A stretch of 64,000 nucleotides of DNA from the NCBI RefSeq assembly GCF_003367235.1, contig NZ_QRGP01000001.1, positions 1,116,001 to 1,180,000 of the forward strand. The letters run 5' to 3'. Positions 45,681 to 56,498 of this stretch are shown in pieces (positions within the stretch are counted from its first letter, which is position 1; each line of letters opens with the position of its first letter). Below the pieces are notes generated by a model, which had not been told where the DNA came from, ran no database searches, and saw nothing but the letters and a program-made list of their open reading frames with translations. A program made the translations under genes and the position numbers. This stretch comes from Sphingorhabdus pulchriflava. GTDB lineage: Bacteria; Pseudomonadota; Alphaproteobacteria; Sphingomonadales; Sphingomonadaceae.

Positions 45681-47284
45681 CAGCCGAGGCTCCGCAGTTT
45701 GTAATCCTTGTATTGCTTGCGCAGTTCCGCCTTCTGGATTTTGCCCGTGCCCGTGATCGGCATGCTGTCGACGAAATGCACCTCATCCGGCAGCCACCAT
45801 TTGGCGATACGTTCCTTGAGGTAATCTATCACATCGGTTTCGGTCAGCGTCTCCGCCTCGGGCTTTTTCACCGCAACAATGATTGGCCGCTCATCCCACT
45901 TGGGGTGATAGACACCGATGGCTGCGGCCTGCGCTACACCAGGGCAGCCCACAGCTGCATTTTCCAGTTCAACCGAACTGATCCATTCGCCGCCCGACTT
46001 GATGACGTCCTTGACGCGATCGGTAATCTGCATCGTGCCATTCGGATGGATGACCGAGACGTCACCAGTATCGAACCATTGCTCCCCATCGACGGCATCG
46101 GTCTCGGCCTTGAAATAGCGCTTAATCACCCATGGCCCGCGAATTTGAAGCGCGCCTTCGGTGGTGCCATCGCGCGGAGCGACATTGCCGTCCTTATCGA
46201 TAACGCGCAGTTCGACACCGAATGGGATTTTGCCCTGTTTTGAAACAACGTCGATCTGCTGGTCGAGCGTCATTTCATCCCAGCCCGGGATGGGTGCACC
46301 CATCGTGCCGATCGGAGAGGTTTCCGTCATGCCCCAAGCGTGAGCAACACGCACACCTTGTGTCATCAGCCGCTCGATCATCATGCGGGGAGCCGCCGTG
46401 CCTCCAATGGTCACCAATTGTAATTTGCCAAGGTCATAGCGGCGCCCTGCAGCCTTTTCAGCATCGAGGTGCTGGAACATCGCAAGCCACACCGTGGGTA
46501 CGCCAGCGCTGTGGGTGACGCCTTCGTCGAGCATCAGTTTATGCAGTACGGCTGCTTCGTTTGTGGTGGAAAAAACGAACTTCACGCCAGCCATCGCACC
46601 CGCAAAAGGCAGGCCCCAGCTCGCAGCATGGAACATTGGGACGATCGGCAATAAAGCCGCAGTCATCGAAAGGTTGAAGATGGTCGGCGCTACCTCCGCC
46701 ATGGCGTGCAGCATGGTTGAGCGATGCTGGTATAATACACCCTTCGGATTGCCGGTCGTGCCGCTCGTATAGCAGAGCATGCACGGGTCGCGCTCGTCAC
46801 CCCAGACCCAGTCGAAATTGCCGTCCTGCGCGCCGAGCCATTCTTCATACTGCGCACTGTCGAAGACGATATAATGCTCCACTGTCTTCAAATGCGGCTT
46901 CAGCCGGTCAATGACGGGCTGGAACTGCGCATCATAGAGCAGCACCTTATCCTCGGCATGGTTCATGATGTAGATAAGGTCTTCATCAAACAACCGGACG
47001 TTCACAGTGTGGATCACACCGCCGCAGCCAATCGCACCATACCAGGCGGCAAGATGACGGTGGTGGTTCATTGCAAAGGTTGCGACACGATCTGCCGGTT
47101 TCAGTCCCATGCCTACAAAAGCCTGCGCCATCTTGCGCGCTTCAGACGCGACATTGGCCCAGTTGGTGCGTTCGATGCTGCCATCGGCCCAGCGCGTCAC
47201 AATTTCGCGGGTGCCATGTTCGCGTTCGGCATAGTCAATCAGATGTGTGACCCTCAGGTCCCAATCCTGCATTCCACCCAGCAT
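45680..47284 (-). CDS. Medium/long-chain acyl-CoA ligase (AMP-forming)
   Basis: This 534-aa adenylate-forming enzyme activates a carboxylic acid as acyl-AMP and then acyl-CoA. The P-loop-like [12 protein letters not shown] is near residue 175, the [13 protein letters not shown] and [11 protein letters not shown] segments (A4/A5) follow, [10 protein letters not shown] gives the ribose-binding Asp, and the catalytic lysine lies in [14 protein letters not shown]. The likely substrate is a fatty acid, but chain length cannot be read. GGGGAGAG precedes the ATG at 47284. It is downstream of dnaE and coupled to the DUF1330 gene. Confidence 0.92.
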   Translation of the reverse strand: MLGGMQDWDLRVTHLIDYAEREHGTREIVTRWADGSIERTNWANVASEARKMAQAFVGMGLKPADRVATFAMNHHRHLAAWYGAIGCGGVIHTVNVRLFDEDLIYIMNHAEDKVLLYDAQFQPVIDRLKPHLKTVEHYIVFDSAQYEEWLGAQDGNFDWVWGDERDPCMLCYTSGTTGNPKGVLYQHRSTMLHAMAEVAPTIFNLSMTAALLPIVPMFHAASWGLPFAGAMAGVKFVFSTTNEAAVLHKLMLDEGVTHSAGVPTVWLAMFQHLDAEKAAGRRYDLGKLQLVTIGGTAAPRMMIERLMTQGVRVAHAWGMTETSPIGTMGAPIPGWDEMTLDQQIDVVSKQGKIPFGVELRVIDKDGNVAPRDGTTEGALQIRGPWVIKRYFKAETDAVDGEQWFDTGDVSVIHPNGTMQITDRVKDVIKSGGEWISSVELENAAVGCPGVAQAAAIGVYHPKWDERPIIVAVKKPEAETLTETDVIDYLKERIAKWWLPDEVHFVDSMPITGTGKIQKAELRKQYKDYKLRSLG

Positions 47285-47310
47285 TTTTCTCTCCCCTGCC
47301 CGCTATATTG

Positions 47311-50300
47311 TCAGCGGACGCTCATCAGATGCGGTTTGACCGGCGCGAGTTCCACATTCTCGACGCCTTGTATTTCTTTGACCTTCTCGACCAGCTCCAC
47401 GTCAAGCCTGAATTTGCGTCCTAGTACGATATCGGCGGTCTTGCCATTGGCAGTGCGGGTGCGCGCTACGACCTCGCCACGTCCGCCCCCGAGCGGAAGG
47501 ATCAAGTCTTGCAGTCTAATAAAGGCATCGGCGCTGCCGATATCGAGCAGCATCTTGAACTGGGTATTGGACACCAGCCCAGCGAGCGGTTTTGCGCTAC
47601 GTATGGCAATGCGCGGGATCTCCTCACCCGGCGGCAGATCCATTTCCACGTTGAGTAATAAGCATTCAGCGCTTTTCACCCATTCGGCGAGGCTGGCACA
47701 GACGCCCTCGTCAAAGCAGCTCGCCTGAAACTGGCCGCTGCTGTCCGAAAACTCGGCTTGAACGAAGCGGTTGCCCCGACGGGATTCGCGCCATTTCACA
47801 GACTGCACCATTGCCGCCATCGTGCCCGATTTGCGGCTACCTTCCGGAATTGGTCCGCAGTCTATGGTTTCTAGAAAGCTGCGCGCGCCATGGCTTGCCG
47901 CTATCTGGGTAAATTGCGAAATTGGGTGGGCAGAGAAATAGAAACCGAATGCTTCGCGCTCATGCTCCATCGTTTCGGCAACTGACCACTTCTCTGCATT
48001 GGGAAGGCGCATCTGGCCGACACCTGCATCAGCTTCGCCTCCAAACAACCCGCCCTGACCGCTTTCACGCTGCTCGCGTGCCGACTGGGCTGTGGCAAGT
48101 ATGGTTTCGATCCCGCCGAATACTGATGCCCGATTGCCGACAAATTCGTCAAACGCCCCGGCAGATGCCAGATTTTCAAGGCTACGCCGGTTGATTTGGG
48201 CCGGATCGGCGCGATTGGCGAAATCATCCAGATCCTTGAACGGCCCATTGGCCTCGCGCTCGATAACCAGCGCTTCCATCGCCTTCTCACCGACATTTTT
48301 TATGCCTGCCAAGGCGTAACGCACTGCCAGACCCTGATCGCATTCTTCAACGCTATATTCGGCGTCACTGTGGTTAATTGAGGGCGGCAGGCAGTGTGTG
48401 CCCATGCGCCGCATGTCATCGACAAAAATTGCAAGCTTGTCGGTCTGATGCATGTCAAAGCACATAGACGCTGCGTAAAAGGCTTCGGGATGATGTCGTT
48501 TCAGCCAGCCTGTGTGGTATGACAAGAGCGCATAGGCCGCCGCGTGCGACTTGTTGAAGCCATAGCCTGCAAATTTATCGATCAAATCGAACAGTTCATT
48601 GGCCTTCGCCGCGTCGATATTATTGTGCTCGGCACAGCCTGCGACGAAAATCGCACGCTGCTCATCCATCTCCGATTGGATCTTCTTACCCATCGCGCGG
48701 CGTAACAAGTCTGCTCCGCCAAGCGAATAACCCGCAAGTATTTGCGCGGCCTGCATGACTTGTTCCTGATAAACGAAAATCCCATATGTTTCGGCGAGAA
48801 TTCCTTCCAGCAGCGGGTGCGGATACTCAATCTTCTCTTCGCCATTTTTACGGCGGCCGAACATCGGGATGTTATCCATCGGACCAGGACGGTAGAGCGA
48901 GACCAGCGCAATAATGTCACCGAAATTGGTCGGCCGCACCGCAGCAAGAGTGCGGCGCATGCCTTCGGACTCCAGCTGGAACACGCCTACTGTGTCGCCC
49001 GACTGCAGCAGTTCATAAGTTGCCGGATCGTCGAGTGTCAGCTTGTCGAACTCAACTATGATCCCACGCTTGGCCAGCATTTGCGCCGCCTTTTGTAGCA
49101 CCGAAAGCGTCTTCAAGCCGAGGAAGTCGAACTTGACCAGCCCCGCCGCCTCGACAAATTTCATGTCGAACTGCGTTACGGGAACGTCCGAACGCGGATC
49201 GCGATAGAGCGGTACCAGTTCGGATAGCGGCCGATCGCCGATTACTACGCCCGCAGCATGCGTCGAACTGTGACGGGGTAAACCTTCCAGTTTCATGGCA
49301 AGATCGAACAGACGTTTAACCTGTTCGTCGCGACGGTATTCCTCACGCAATTCGGGAACACCGCCCAGGGCACGTTCCAGGTCCCAAGGGTCGGTGGGAT
49401 GGTTGGGCACCAGCTTGCACAGCCGGTCAACCTGACCATAGCTCATCTGCAGCACGCGACCGGTGTCGCGAAGCACAGCGCGCGCCTTTAGCTTACCAAA
49501 TGTGATTATCTGCGCGACTTGATCGCGGCCGTATTTTTCCTGCACATAACGGATCACTTCACCGCGGCGGGTTTCGCAGAAGTCGATATCGAAGTCCGGC
49601 ATCGAAACGCGTTCGGGATTGAGGAAGCGTTCGAAAAGGAGGCCGAGCTGCAGCGGGTCAAGATCTGTGATCGTTAGCGCCCAAGCAACCACCGAACCTG
49701 CACCCGAACCACGGCCCGGCCCTACCGCGATATCATGCGACTTGGCCCATTTGATAAAGTCGGCAACAATCAGGAAGTAGCCGGGAAAACCCATCGAACA
49801 GATGACGTCGCATTCGAATTCAAGGCGTTCAAAATAGGGTTTGCGGAATTCTTCGTCGATGATGCCGGCCTGCTCAAGCCGGGCAACCAGGCCTTCGCGC
49901 GCATCGTCGCGAAGCTGCTGTTCCTCCGCATCCCTGTTGCCCGCAAGGCTCGGCAGGATCGGCTTGCGCTTCGGTGCGCCGACCCCGCAACGCTGGGCAA
50001 CGACAAGTGTGTTGGCCAGTGCTTCCGGCACATCGGAAAACAATTCTGACATTTGTTGCCAGGTCTTGATCCATGCATGCGGGCTGCTTTTCCGCCGATC
50101 GTCATTTTCGACATATTCGCCATCCGAAATGCAGAGCATCGCATCATGCGCCGGATAGAAATCGGGTTCGGCAAAACAGGCAGGGTTGGTCGCAACCAGC
50201 GGCAGGTCGCGTTCATAAGCGAGCGCAATCAGCGCTTCTTCCGCGGCCTCTTCGGTCGGATCCCCGCGCCGGGCGAGTTCGACATATAGGCGGTCAGGGA

Positions 50301-50796
50301 AAAGGGCCTGCAAACGAGTGCAATATTCGGCAGCGCTATCGAACTGTCCGTCGGCGAACAACCGTGTAACACCGCCTTCTCCGGCAGCGGTCAATGCTAT
50401 CAGACCTTCGGTGCGACCCTCGAGTTGTGCGAGCGTCACCTGCGCTTCACTATCGTCAGGATGCTCGAGATGCGCCATCGAAGTCAGGCGGCAGAGATTC
50501 TCATACCCCTTCTCATCCTGCGCATAGAGCGCGAGCCAATCGCGGACCGGCTGACCACCCGAAAATTCCGGTGAACGCTGCAATCCAAGCATCAGTCCCA
50601 TGACCGGTTGCACCCCGACCGCGCGGCAGCCATCCTCGAACGGCATCACGCCATAAAGACCGTTACGATCGCTTATAGCGATGGCTGGAAAGCCAAGTCC
50701 TTTGGCATATTTGCCTATCGCTTTAGGCTCAATTGCTCCCTCGAGCATCGTATAAGCGGAGAAAACCCGCAAAGGGACAAAGGGTGCAATGGCCAT
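47311..50796 (-). CDS. dnaE: DNA polymerase III alpha subunit
   Basis: This 1161-aa replicative polymerase begins with a PHP domain (VPLRVFSAYTMLEGA, with AISDRNGLYGVMPF). The catalytic aspartates are in SMPDFDIDFCE, preceded by GPGRGSGAGSVVAW. It ends with helix-hairpin-helix and OB-fold regions, the latter around ANGKTADIVLGRKFRLD. Length fits DnaE1 rather than the error-prone DnaE2. The ATG at 50796 (MAIAPFVPLR) is preferred to an upstream GTG. Confidence 0.96.
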   Translation of the reverse strand: MAIAPFVPLRVFSAYTMLEGAIEPKAIGKYAKGLGFPAIAISDRNGLYGVMPFEDGCRAVGVQPVMGLMLGLQRSPEFSGGQPVRDWLALYAQDEKGYENLCRLTSMAHLEHPDDSEAQVTLAQLEGRTEGLIALTAAGEGGVTRLFADGQFDSAAEYCTRLQALFPDRLYVELARRGDPTEEAAEEALIALAYERDLPLVATNPACFAEPDFYPAHDAMLCISDGEYVENDDRRKSSPHAWIKTWQQMSELFSDVPEALANTLVVAQRCGVGAPKRKPILPSLAGNRDAEEQQLRDDAREGLVARLEQAGIIDEEFRKPYFERLEFECDVICSMGFPGYFLIVADFIKWAKSHDIAVGPGRGSGAGSVVAWALTITDLDPLQLGLLFERFLNPERVSMPDFDIDFCETRRGEVIRYVQEKYGRDQVAQIITFGKLKARAVLRDTGRVLQMSYGQVDRLCKLVPNHPTDPWDLERALGGVPELREEYRRDEQVKRLFDLAMKLEGLPRHSSTHAAGVVIGDRPLSELVPLYRDPRSDVPVTQFDMKFVEAAGLVKFDFLGLKTLSVLQKAAQMLAKRGIIVEFDKLTLDDPATYELLQSGDTVGVFQLESEGMRRTLAAVRPTNFGDIIALVSLYRPGPMDNIPMFGRRKNGEEKIEYPHPLLEGILAETYGIFVYQEQVMQAAQILAGYSLGGADLLRRAMGKKIQSEMDEQRAIFVAGCAEHNNIDAAKANELFDLIDKFAGYGFNKSHAAAYALLSYHTGWLKRHHPEAFYAASMCFDMHQTDKLAIFVDDMRRMGTHCLPPSINHSDAEYSVEECDQGLAVRYALAGIKNVGEKAMEALVIEREANGPFKDLDDFANRADPAQINRRSLENLASAGAFDEFVGNRASVFGGIETILATAQSAREQRESGQGGLFGGEADAGVGQMRLPNAEKWSVAETMEHEREAFGFYFSAHPISQFTQIAASHGARSFLETIDCGPIPEGSRKSGTMAAMVQSVKWRESRRGNRFVQAEFSDSSGQFQASCFDEGVCASLAEWVKSAECLLLNVEMDLPPGEEIPRIAIRSAKPLAGLVSNTQFKMLLDIGSADAFIRLQDLILPLGGGRGEVVARTRTANGKTADIVLGRKFRLDVELVEKVKEIQGVENVELAPVKPHLMSVR

Positions 50797-50880
50797 GCAA
50801 TTACGGTGCGGTAATCGCACCGATTCTGCAAATGAAAGCGCGGGCTATTTTGTGGACAAATCCGACCGACTGCGCGGCTA

Positions 50881-51360
50881 TTAAGCCAGCAGTTTCTCGA
50901 TGTCCTTTTCGAGCGAACCGGGGGCCACTTGCGGTCCATAGCGACCAACCACTTTGCCATCGCGGTCGACGAGGAATTTTGTGAAGTTCCATTTGATCGC
51001 ACGGCTGCCGAGCAGGCCTGCTTGCTGGTCTTTAAGATGCTTCCATAGCGGATCGGCATTGTCCCCATTGACATCGATCTTTTTTGCCAGCGGGAAGGTG
51101 ACATCATAGGTCAACGAACAGAAATTCTTGATCTCCTCCTCGTCACCCGGCTCCTGCGCGCCAAACTGGTTGCAGGGAAAAGCCATGACCACCAGACCCT
51201 TGTCCGCATATTTTTCGTTCAGTTGCTCAAGACCCTTATATTGCGGTGTAAAGCCGCATTTCGAAGCCGTATTCACCAGCAGCAGCACTTTGCCTTTGAA
51301 TTCGGACATGTCTTGCTTGCCGCCGCCAGGCATGTCGACGGTGAAATCATGTACGTTCAT
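50881..51360 (-). CDS. Glutathione peroxidase family protein
   Basis: This 159-aa thiol peroxidase of the GPx/BtuE family has peroxidatic Cys35 in [14 protein letters not shown] (cysteine, not selenocysteine), the [13 protein letters not shown] box with the active-site Gln and a likely resolving Cys downstream ([10 protein letters not shown]), and the [11 protein letters not shown] Trp motif. Many bacterial members use thioredoxin rather than glutathione. Its start overlaps the lolD stop as ATGA, an unusual pairing that places it in the lol operon. It ends 84 bases before dnaE. Confidence 0.93.
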   Translation of the reverse strand: MNVHDFTVDMPGGGKQDMSEFKGKVLLLVNTASKCGFTPQYKGLEQLNEKYADKGLVVMAFPCNQFGAQEPGDEEEIKNFCSLTYDVTFPLAKKIDVNGDNADPLWKHLKDQQAGLLGSRAIKWNFTKFLVDRDGKVVGRYGPQVAPGSLEKDIEKLLA

Positions 51361-52043
51361 GAGTTTTTCTCCTCCAATATCCCGTCATGCAGGCGGACCA
51401 CGCGATCCATTTTTGCCGCAAGACGTTCGTTATGCGTTGCAACTAGCGCAGCAGATCCTTGGCCCCGCACCAGCGCCATGAATTCCGACAGCACGATGTC
51501 GGCCGTCTTTTCATCGAGATTTCCGGTGGGCTCGTCCGCGAGCACAAGGCGCGGCTTATTGGCCAGAGCACGGGCGACGGCTACACGCTGTTGCTCTCCG
51601 CCTGATAGCTTCGCCGGGCGATGTTCGAGACGTTCGCCGAGGCCAAGTGTTGACAGCAAATCTGTCGCCCGCTGCTTTGCTTCCTCTGGTTGGGTTCCGG
51701 CGATAAGTTGTGGCAATGTTACATTTTCAAGAGCGTCGAAATCGGGCAACAAATGATGAAACTGGTAAACGAAACCCAGCTTTTCTCTCCGCACCACGGT
51801 TGCACGGTCCGGTCCGGCATCGCGCATTTCCTCGCCATCGATCAGGATCGAGCCAGTAAAGCCACCCTCGAGCAAACCGAGCGCCTGAAGCAGCGTTGAC
51901 TTGCCCGTCCCCGAAGGTCCGAGCAACGCCACAAGTTCACCTTCGCGAATCGAGAGGTTCACACCCCGCAATACATCGATGGTGACATCGCCCTGCGTAA
52001 AGCTGCGCCGGACATCACGCATTTCGGCGACGATCTTATTCAT
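51357..52043 (-). CDS. lolD: Lipoprotein-releasing ABC transporter ATPase
   Basis: This 228-aa ATPase powers extraction of lipoproteins from the inner membrane by the LolCDE complex. Walker [10 protein letters not shown] is at 42-50, the Q-loop is [12 protein letters not shown] (LolD-type), the signature [15 protein letters not shown] and Walker [13 protein letters not shown] follow, and THNER holds the switch His. The ATG at 52043 (MNKIVAEM) is chosen, with an 8-base overlap with the permease gene. Confidence 0.95.
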   Translation of the reverse strand: MNKIVAEMRDVRRSFTQGDVTIDVLRGVNLSIREGELVALLGPSGTGKSTLLQALGLLEGGFTGSILIDGEEMRDAGPDRATVVRREKLGFVYQFHHLLPDFDALENVTLPQLIAGTQPEEAKQRATDLLSTLGLGERLEHRPAKLSGGEQQRVAVARALANKPRLVLADEPTGNLDEKTADIVLSEFMALVRGQGSAALVATHNERLAAKMDRVVRLHDGILEEKNS

Positions 52044-53286
52044 AGCGAAGCACCTGAACCGGATCTGTCCCCGCCGCTTTGAAGGCCGGATAGAGCGTCG
52101 CGAGGAAACTGAAGAACAATGCCAATGTACAAATCGCAAGCACCTCGAATGGATCGGTGCGAGAGGGTAATTCGGTCAGGAAGCGGATCGAGGGATCCCA
52201 AAGTTCGAGCCCGGTCAAAAACTGTATGGCAGTTACAATCGACTGGCGGAAAAAGAGGAAAACAAAACCGAGGATCAGCCCTGCCACGGTACCTGCTGCG
52301 CCAATCAGCAATCCAACCGTGACGAAAATCTTGAGTAGCGATTGTCGCGAAGCGCCCATGGTCCGCAAAATTGCGATATCGCGCGTTTTGGCGCGCACCA
52401 GCATGATCAGCGACGACAGAATATTGAACACCGCGACCAGCACGATGATCGATAGCACGATGAACATCGCCACCCGCTCAATCGCCAGCGCCTCGAACAA
52501 CGACGCGTTCATGCTCTTCCAATCGACAATCACCGCCTTGTCAGCAATTTTGGGCTGTAGGGGTGCCAGAATATCATTGACCTTGTCCGGATCAGTAGTG
52601 GTCAACTCTATCATCCCGATCTGATCGCCCATAAGCATCAGGATTTGGGCATCTTCGATCGGCATGATGACGAAAGCCTTGTCATAATCATAAACGCCGA
52701 CCTCAAAGATCGCTGCGATTTCATAGGAAATCTCGCGCGGTACAGTGCCAAAGGGCGTGGTCCGGCCAGCAGGATTAATGATGGTCAAGCGTTGTCCCAG
52801 GCGCGCACCCAAATTTTGCGCAAGGCGCGAACCGATGGCAACGCGCTCACTGCCCGGGCTAAGCAACTTCATATCACCTGCCAAAGTCTTACCCTTTAGC
52901 GTGGGGTTTTCGAGAATATCTCGCACTTCCATGCCGCGAGCCAAGATCGCTTCGACGCGTCCCTCATGTGTCGCGAGTAGTGGCTGCTCGATCAATGGTG
53001 AAGCTTCAGTGACCCCCGGCGTCGCGCGCACATCTTTGAGCACCTCGCGCCAGTCGGCCAATCGCCCACCATAACCCTGCACCACCGCATGGCCATTCAA
53101 ACCGACAATCTTGTCGAACAGTTCGGCGCGAAAACCGTTCATCACGCTCATCACGATGATGAGCGCCGCGACTCCGAGTGCGACGGCGACCAGACTGATC
53201 GTGGCGACGAGGAAAATGAAACCCTCGCCTTTGCCCGGCAGCACATAGCGCCTGGCGATCATGCGTTCGTATCGATTGAGGATCAT
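52036..53286 (-). CDS. lolC: Lipoprotein-releasing ABC transporter permease (LolC/LolE family)
   Basis: This 416-aa permease has one N-terminal transmembrane helix (about 26-50, [23 protein letters not shown]), a large periplasmic domain, and three C-terminal helices (around 265-290, 318-345 and 375-405), the MacB/LolC topology. The [20 protein letters not shown] segment is typical of LolC/E. Only one permease is present, as in species with a LolF-like homodimer (inference). The start at 53286 ([14 protein letters not shown]) is likely; a Met eight residues later is possible. It is the first gene of the minus-strand lol run. Confidence 0.93.
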   Translation of the reverse strand: MILNRYERMIARRYVLPGKGEGFIFLVATISLVAVALGVAALIIVMSVMNGFRAELFDKIVGLNGHAVVQGYGGRLADWREVLKDVRATPGVTEASPLIEQPLLATHEGRVEAILARGMEVRDILENPTLKGKTLAGDMKLLSPGSERVAIGSRLAQNLGARLGQRLTIINPAGRTTPFGTVPREISYEIAAIFEVGVYDYDKAFVIMPIEDAQILMLMGDQIGMIELTTTDPDKVNDILAPLQPKIADKAVIVDWKSMNASLFEALAIERVAMFIVLSIIVLVAVFNILSSLIMLVRAKTRDIAILRTMGASRQSLLKIFVTVGLLIGAAGTVAGLILGFVFLFFRQSIVTAIQFLTGLELWDPSIRFLTELPSRTDPFEVLAICTLALFFSFLATLYPAFKAAGTDPVQVLRYE

Positions 53287-53566
53287 GTCGGGCAGTGTTC
53301 CGGCATAGTGTTGCAAGACAAGCCTTTAGGCGGCGCTATCGGTACGCGCAAGCCAAAGCCTCTATTACAATATTGTTGCAGCGATGACACACTCAGCAAA
53401 AAAGCGTTCGACCGAGCCAGAGAATCGTTGCGATAGAGCCGATTTAGGTCATTTTGCAGATGCTGAATAAGGTTCATCGCTGAATGGCCGTGGTTCAGGG
53501 GGATTTGGTCCCACGCGATTTCGCGAAAAGCGAAACGGTGAGACCCTGACGAATTTTCGTCAATCA
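53287..53566. other. Intergenic region, first part: no supported gene
   Basis: This is the left part of the only gap over 300 bases. It should contain the promoter of the minus-strand lolC gene. A minus-strand 97-residue reading frame (53283-53576) has no ribosome-binding site and no recognisable features. A perfect inverted repeat TGACGAA-TT-TTCGTCA lies at 53547-53562. A small RNA on the plus strand ending at the hairpin beginning at 53567 is possible but not shown. Confidence 0.5.
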
Positions 53567-53602
53567 GGCCGTCCAATTTTTATTGGGCGGCCTTGATTTT
53601 TG
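53567..53602 (+). terminator. Terminator-like hairpin upstream of the hsp20 promoter
   Basis: Stem GGCCGTCCAAT (53567-53577) pairs with ATTGGGCGGCC (53582-53592), 11 pairs with one G-U, loop TTTT, then TTGATTTTTG. It has the form of an intrinsic terminator on the plus strand, but no plus-strand gene precedes it. It may end an unrecognised small RNA or insulate the heat-shock promoter, which starts at its 3' edge. Confidence 0.6.
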
Positions 53603-53620
53603 CCTTTCTCATTCCATCTA
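53592..53620 (+). promoter_or_regulatory. Candidate sigma32 (RpoH) promoter of hsp20
   Basis: CTTGAT (53592-53597) and CCATCTA (53614-53620) are separated so that 18 bases lie between CTTG and CCAT. This fits the alphaproteobacterial heat-shock pattern CTTG-N17/18-CYTAT-like. Transcription would begin near 53626, exactly at the first hairpin of the leader. Confidence 0.55.
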
Positions 53621-53625
53621 ATCCG

Positions 53626-53717
53626 TGAGGGAGCCGGAGACGGTCCCTCAACCGAAAAGAAAGCGCCGTGCATGCGGGCTTTCACCCAAACCAAATTGCT
53701 CAACAGGAGAATTTGAC
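53626..53717 (+). promoter_or_regulatory. ROSE-like RNA thermometer in the hsp20 leader
   Basis: Three hairpins fill the leader. Hairpin I (53626-53650) is a 10-bp stem with a bulged G and a GAGA tetraloop. Hairpin II (53659-53683) pairs GAAAGC-G-CCG with CGG-GCTTTC, again with a bulged G. Hairpin III contains TTGCT (53696-53700), loop CAAC, and AGGA (53705-53708) of the ribosome-binding site. The UUGCU/AGGA pairing with a bulged G is the hallmark of ROSE elements that melt on heat shock. Confidence 0.75.
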
Positions 53718-54197
53718 ATGAACCGTTTTGATTTCACCCCCTATCGCCGCAATACTGTCGGCTTTGATCGTCTTTTTGATATGCTGGAAAATGCTCGCGG
53801 AGTCACCCAGGGCGACAACTATCCCCCGTTCAACATCGAACGCACTTCCGAAACGGAATATCTGGTAACGATTGCGGTCGCAGGTTTTAAGCCCGACGAA
53901 ATCGACATTACGGCGCAGCAGAATCAGTTGGTGGTTGCCGGCCAGAAAAAGGTCGATGGCAATGACAACCGCGATTTCCTGCATCTTGGCATTGCCAACC
54001 GTAATTTCGAACGCCGCTTCCAGCTTGCAGACCATGTGTTCGTCCGCGGTGCCGACCTTGCTGATGGTTTGTTGATCATTCATCTTGAGCGTCAGGTCCC
54101 TGAAGAGCTGAAACCGCGCAAAATCCTGATCGGTGGCACGACGCCGACCATCATTGAACATAGCGATGAGAAGAAAAAGGGCGGCAAGGCTGCTTAA
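53718..54197 (+). CDS. Small heat-shock protein, Hsp20/IbpA family
   Basis: This 159-aa alpha-crystallin-type chaperone holds unfolding proteins. The N-terminal FDFTPYRRNTVGFDRLFDML is typical of IbpA-like class A proteins. The alpha-crystallin domain runs about 36-130 (YPPFNIERTSETEYLVTIAVAGFKPDEIDI...LADGLLIIHLERQVPEELKPRKI). The C-terminal IxI-like anchor is not obvious, though RKILIGG may serve. The ATG at 53718 follows an AGGAGA site that lies in a ROSE-type hairpin. It is monocistronic and convergent with pyrG. Confidence 0.93.
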   Translation: MNRFDFTPYRRNTVGFDRLFDMLENARGVTQGDNYPPFNIERTSETEYLVTIAVAGFKPDEIDITAQQNQLVVAGQKKVDGNDNRDFLHLGIANRNFERRFQLADHVFVRGADLADGLLIIHLERQVPEELKPRKILIGGTTPTIIEHSDEKKKGGKAA

Positions 54198-54299
54198 ACA
54201 AGGGTCGTCGTTCCTGCGCAGGCAGGGACCGCTGGAGTTTCTTCGATAAGCTTCGCTTCAACTTTCAGCGGCCCCGGCCTTCGCCGGGGCGACGCCCAG
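54198..54299. repeat. Palindromic elements between convergent hsp20 and pyrG
   Basis: The gap holds a CCTGCGCAGG palindrome (near 54217-54226), a CCGCTG/CAGCGG pair (about 54229-54270), and a perfect 8-bp hairpin GCCCCGGC-CTTC-GCCGGGGC (54271-54290). The composition resembles intergenic REP-like hairpins of sphingomonads (from memory). It probably ends transcription of both genes, although no T-run is present. Confidence 0.55.
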
Positions 54300-55946
<1,647 letters not shown>

Positions 55947-56038
55947 CTAAGACGAGTTTAGGGGATTCGGCAAGGGGCGGAATCGGCCCAACCGAAATAA
56001 ATTTGTCGCTGACCGCCATCGAGGACGATGCAAAAAAC

Positions 56039-56419
56039 TTATTTGTCGACGGGAACTTCGGTGGCCGGTGCAGTTGAGCCGCTTGCCGGCGCTGCTTGAG
56101 CGGGAGCCTGCGGTTGCTGGGCCGACGGATCAACTGGCTGTGTTGTAGGTGTCGCGCGCTCCAGCGTTTCATCAATACTGCCTGGCGTTCCGCGCTTTGC
56201 CGAAACAAAAGCCAGTGCAATTGCCAGAATGATGAACAGCGCGGCCAAGATTGCGGTTGTCCGCGTAAGAAAATCCCCTGCCCCGCGTGCTGACATCAGA
56301 CCCGATGGGCTTGCACCCATACCAAGACCACCACCTTCGGAGCGCTGCATCAGAATGACACCGACAAGTGCGGCTGCAACAACAGCGAAAACAACGAGGA
56401 GAAAGTGAAACAGGCCCAT
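56039..56419 (-). CDS. secG: Protein translocase subunit SecG
   Basis: This 126-aa SecYEG subunit has two transmembrane helices (about 3-23 and 51-71) linked by the conserved MQRSEGGGLGMGAS loop. A Pro/Ala/Gln-rich C-terminal tail extends beyond the usual E. coli length, as in many alphaproteobacteria. The ATG at 56419 (MGLFHFLLVV) is preferred to a start 10 residues upstream because the first helix begins here. It lies between tpiA (79 bases upstream) and pyrG. Confidence 0.93.
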   Translation of the reverse strand: MGLFHFLLVVFAVVAAALVGVILMQRSEGGGLGMGASPSGLMSARGAGDFLTRTTAILAALFIILAIALAFVSAKRGTPGSIDETLERATPTTQPVDPSAQQPQAPAQAAPASGSTAPATEVPVDK

Positions 56420-56498
56420 TTGTATGTCCGATAAATTTTGTGAGGCCAATAGGCCGAGTTACCGCCCACATAAGGACGGTGGCCGAGTTTTTCAAATG

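Noticed and set aside
53283-53576. 97-residue minus-strand frame in the largest gap
   Set aside because: It starts with TTG inside a hairpin, has no ribosome-binding site and overlaps lolC by a few bases; composition is not gene-like.
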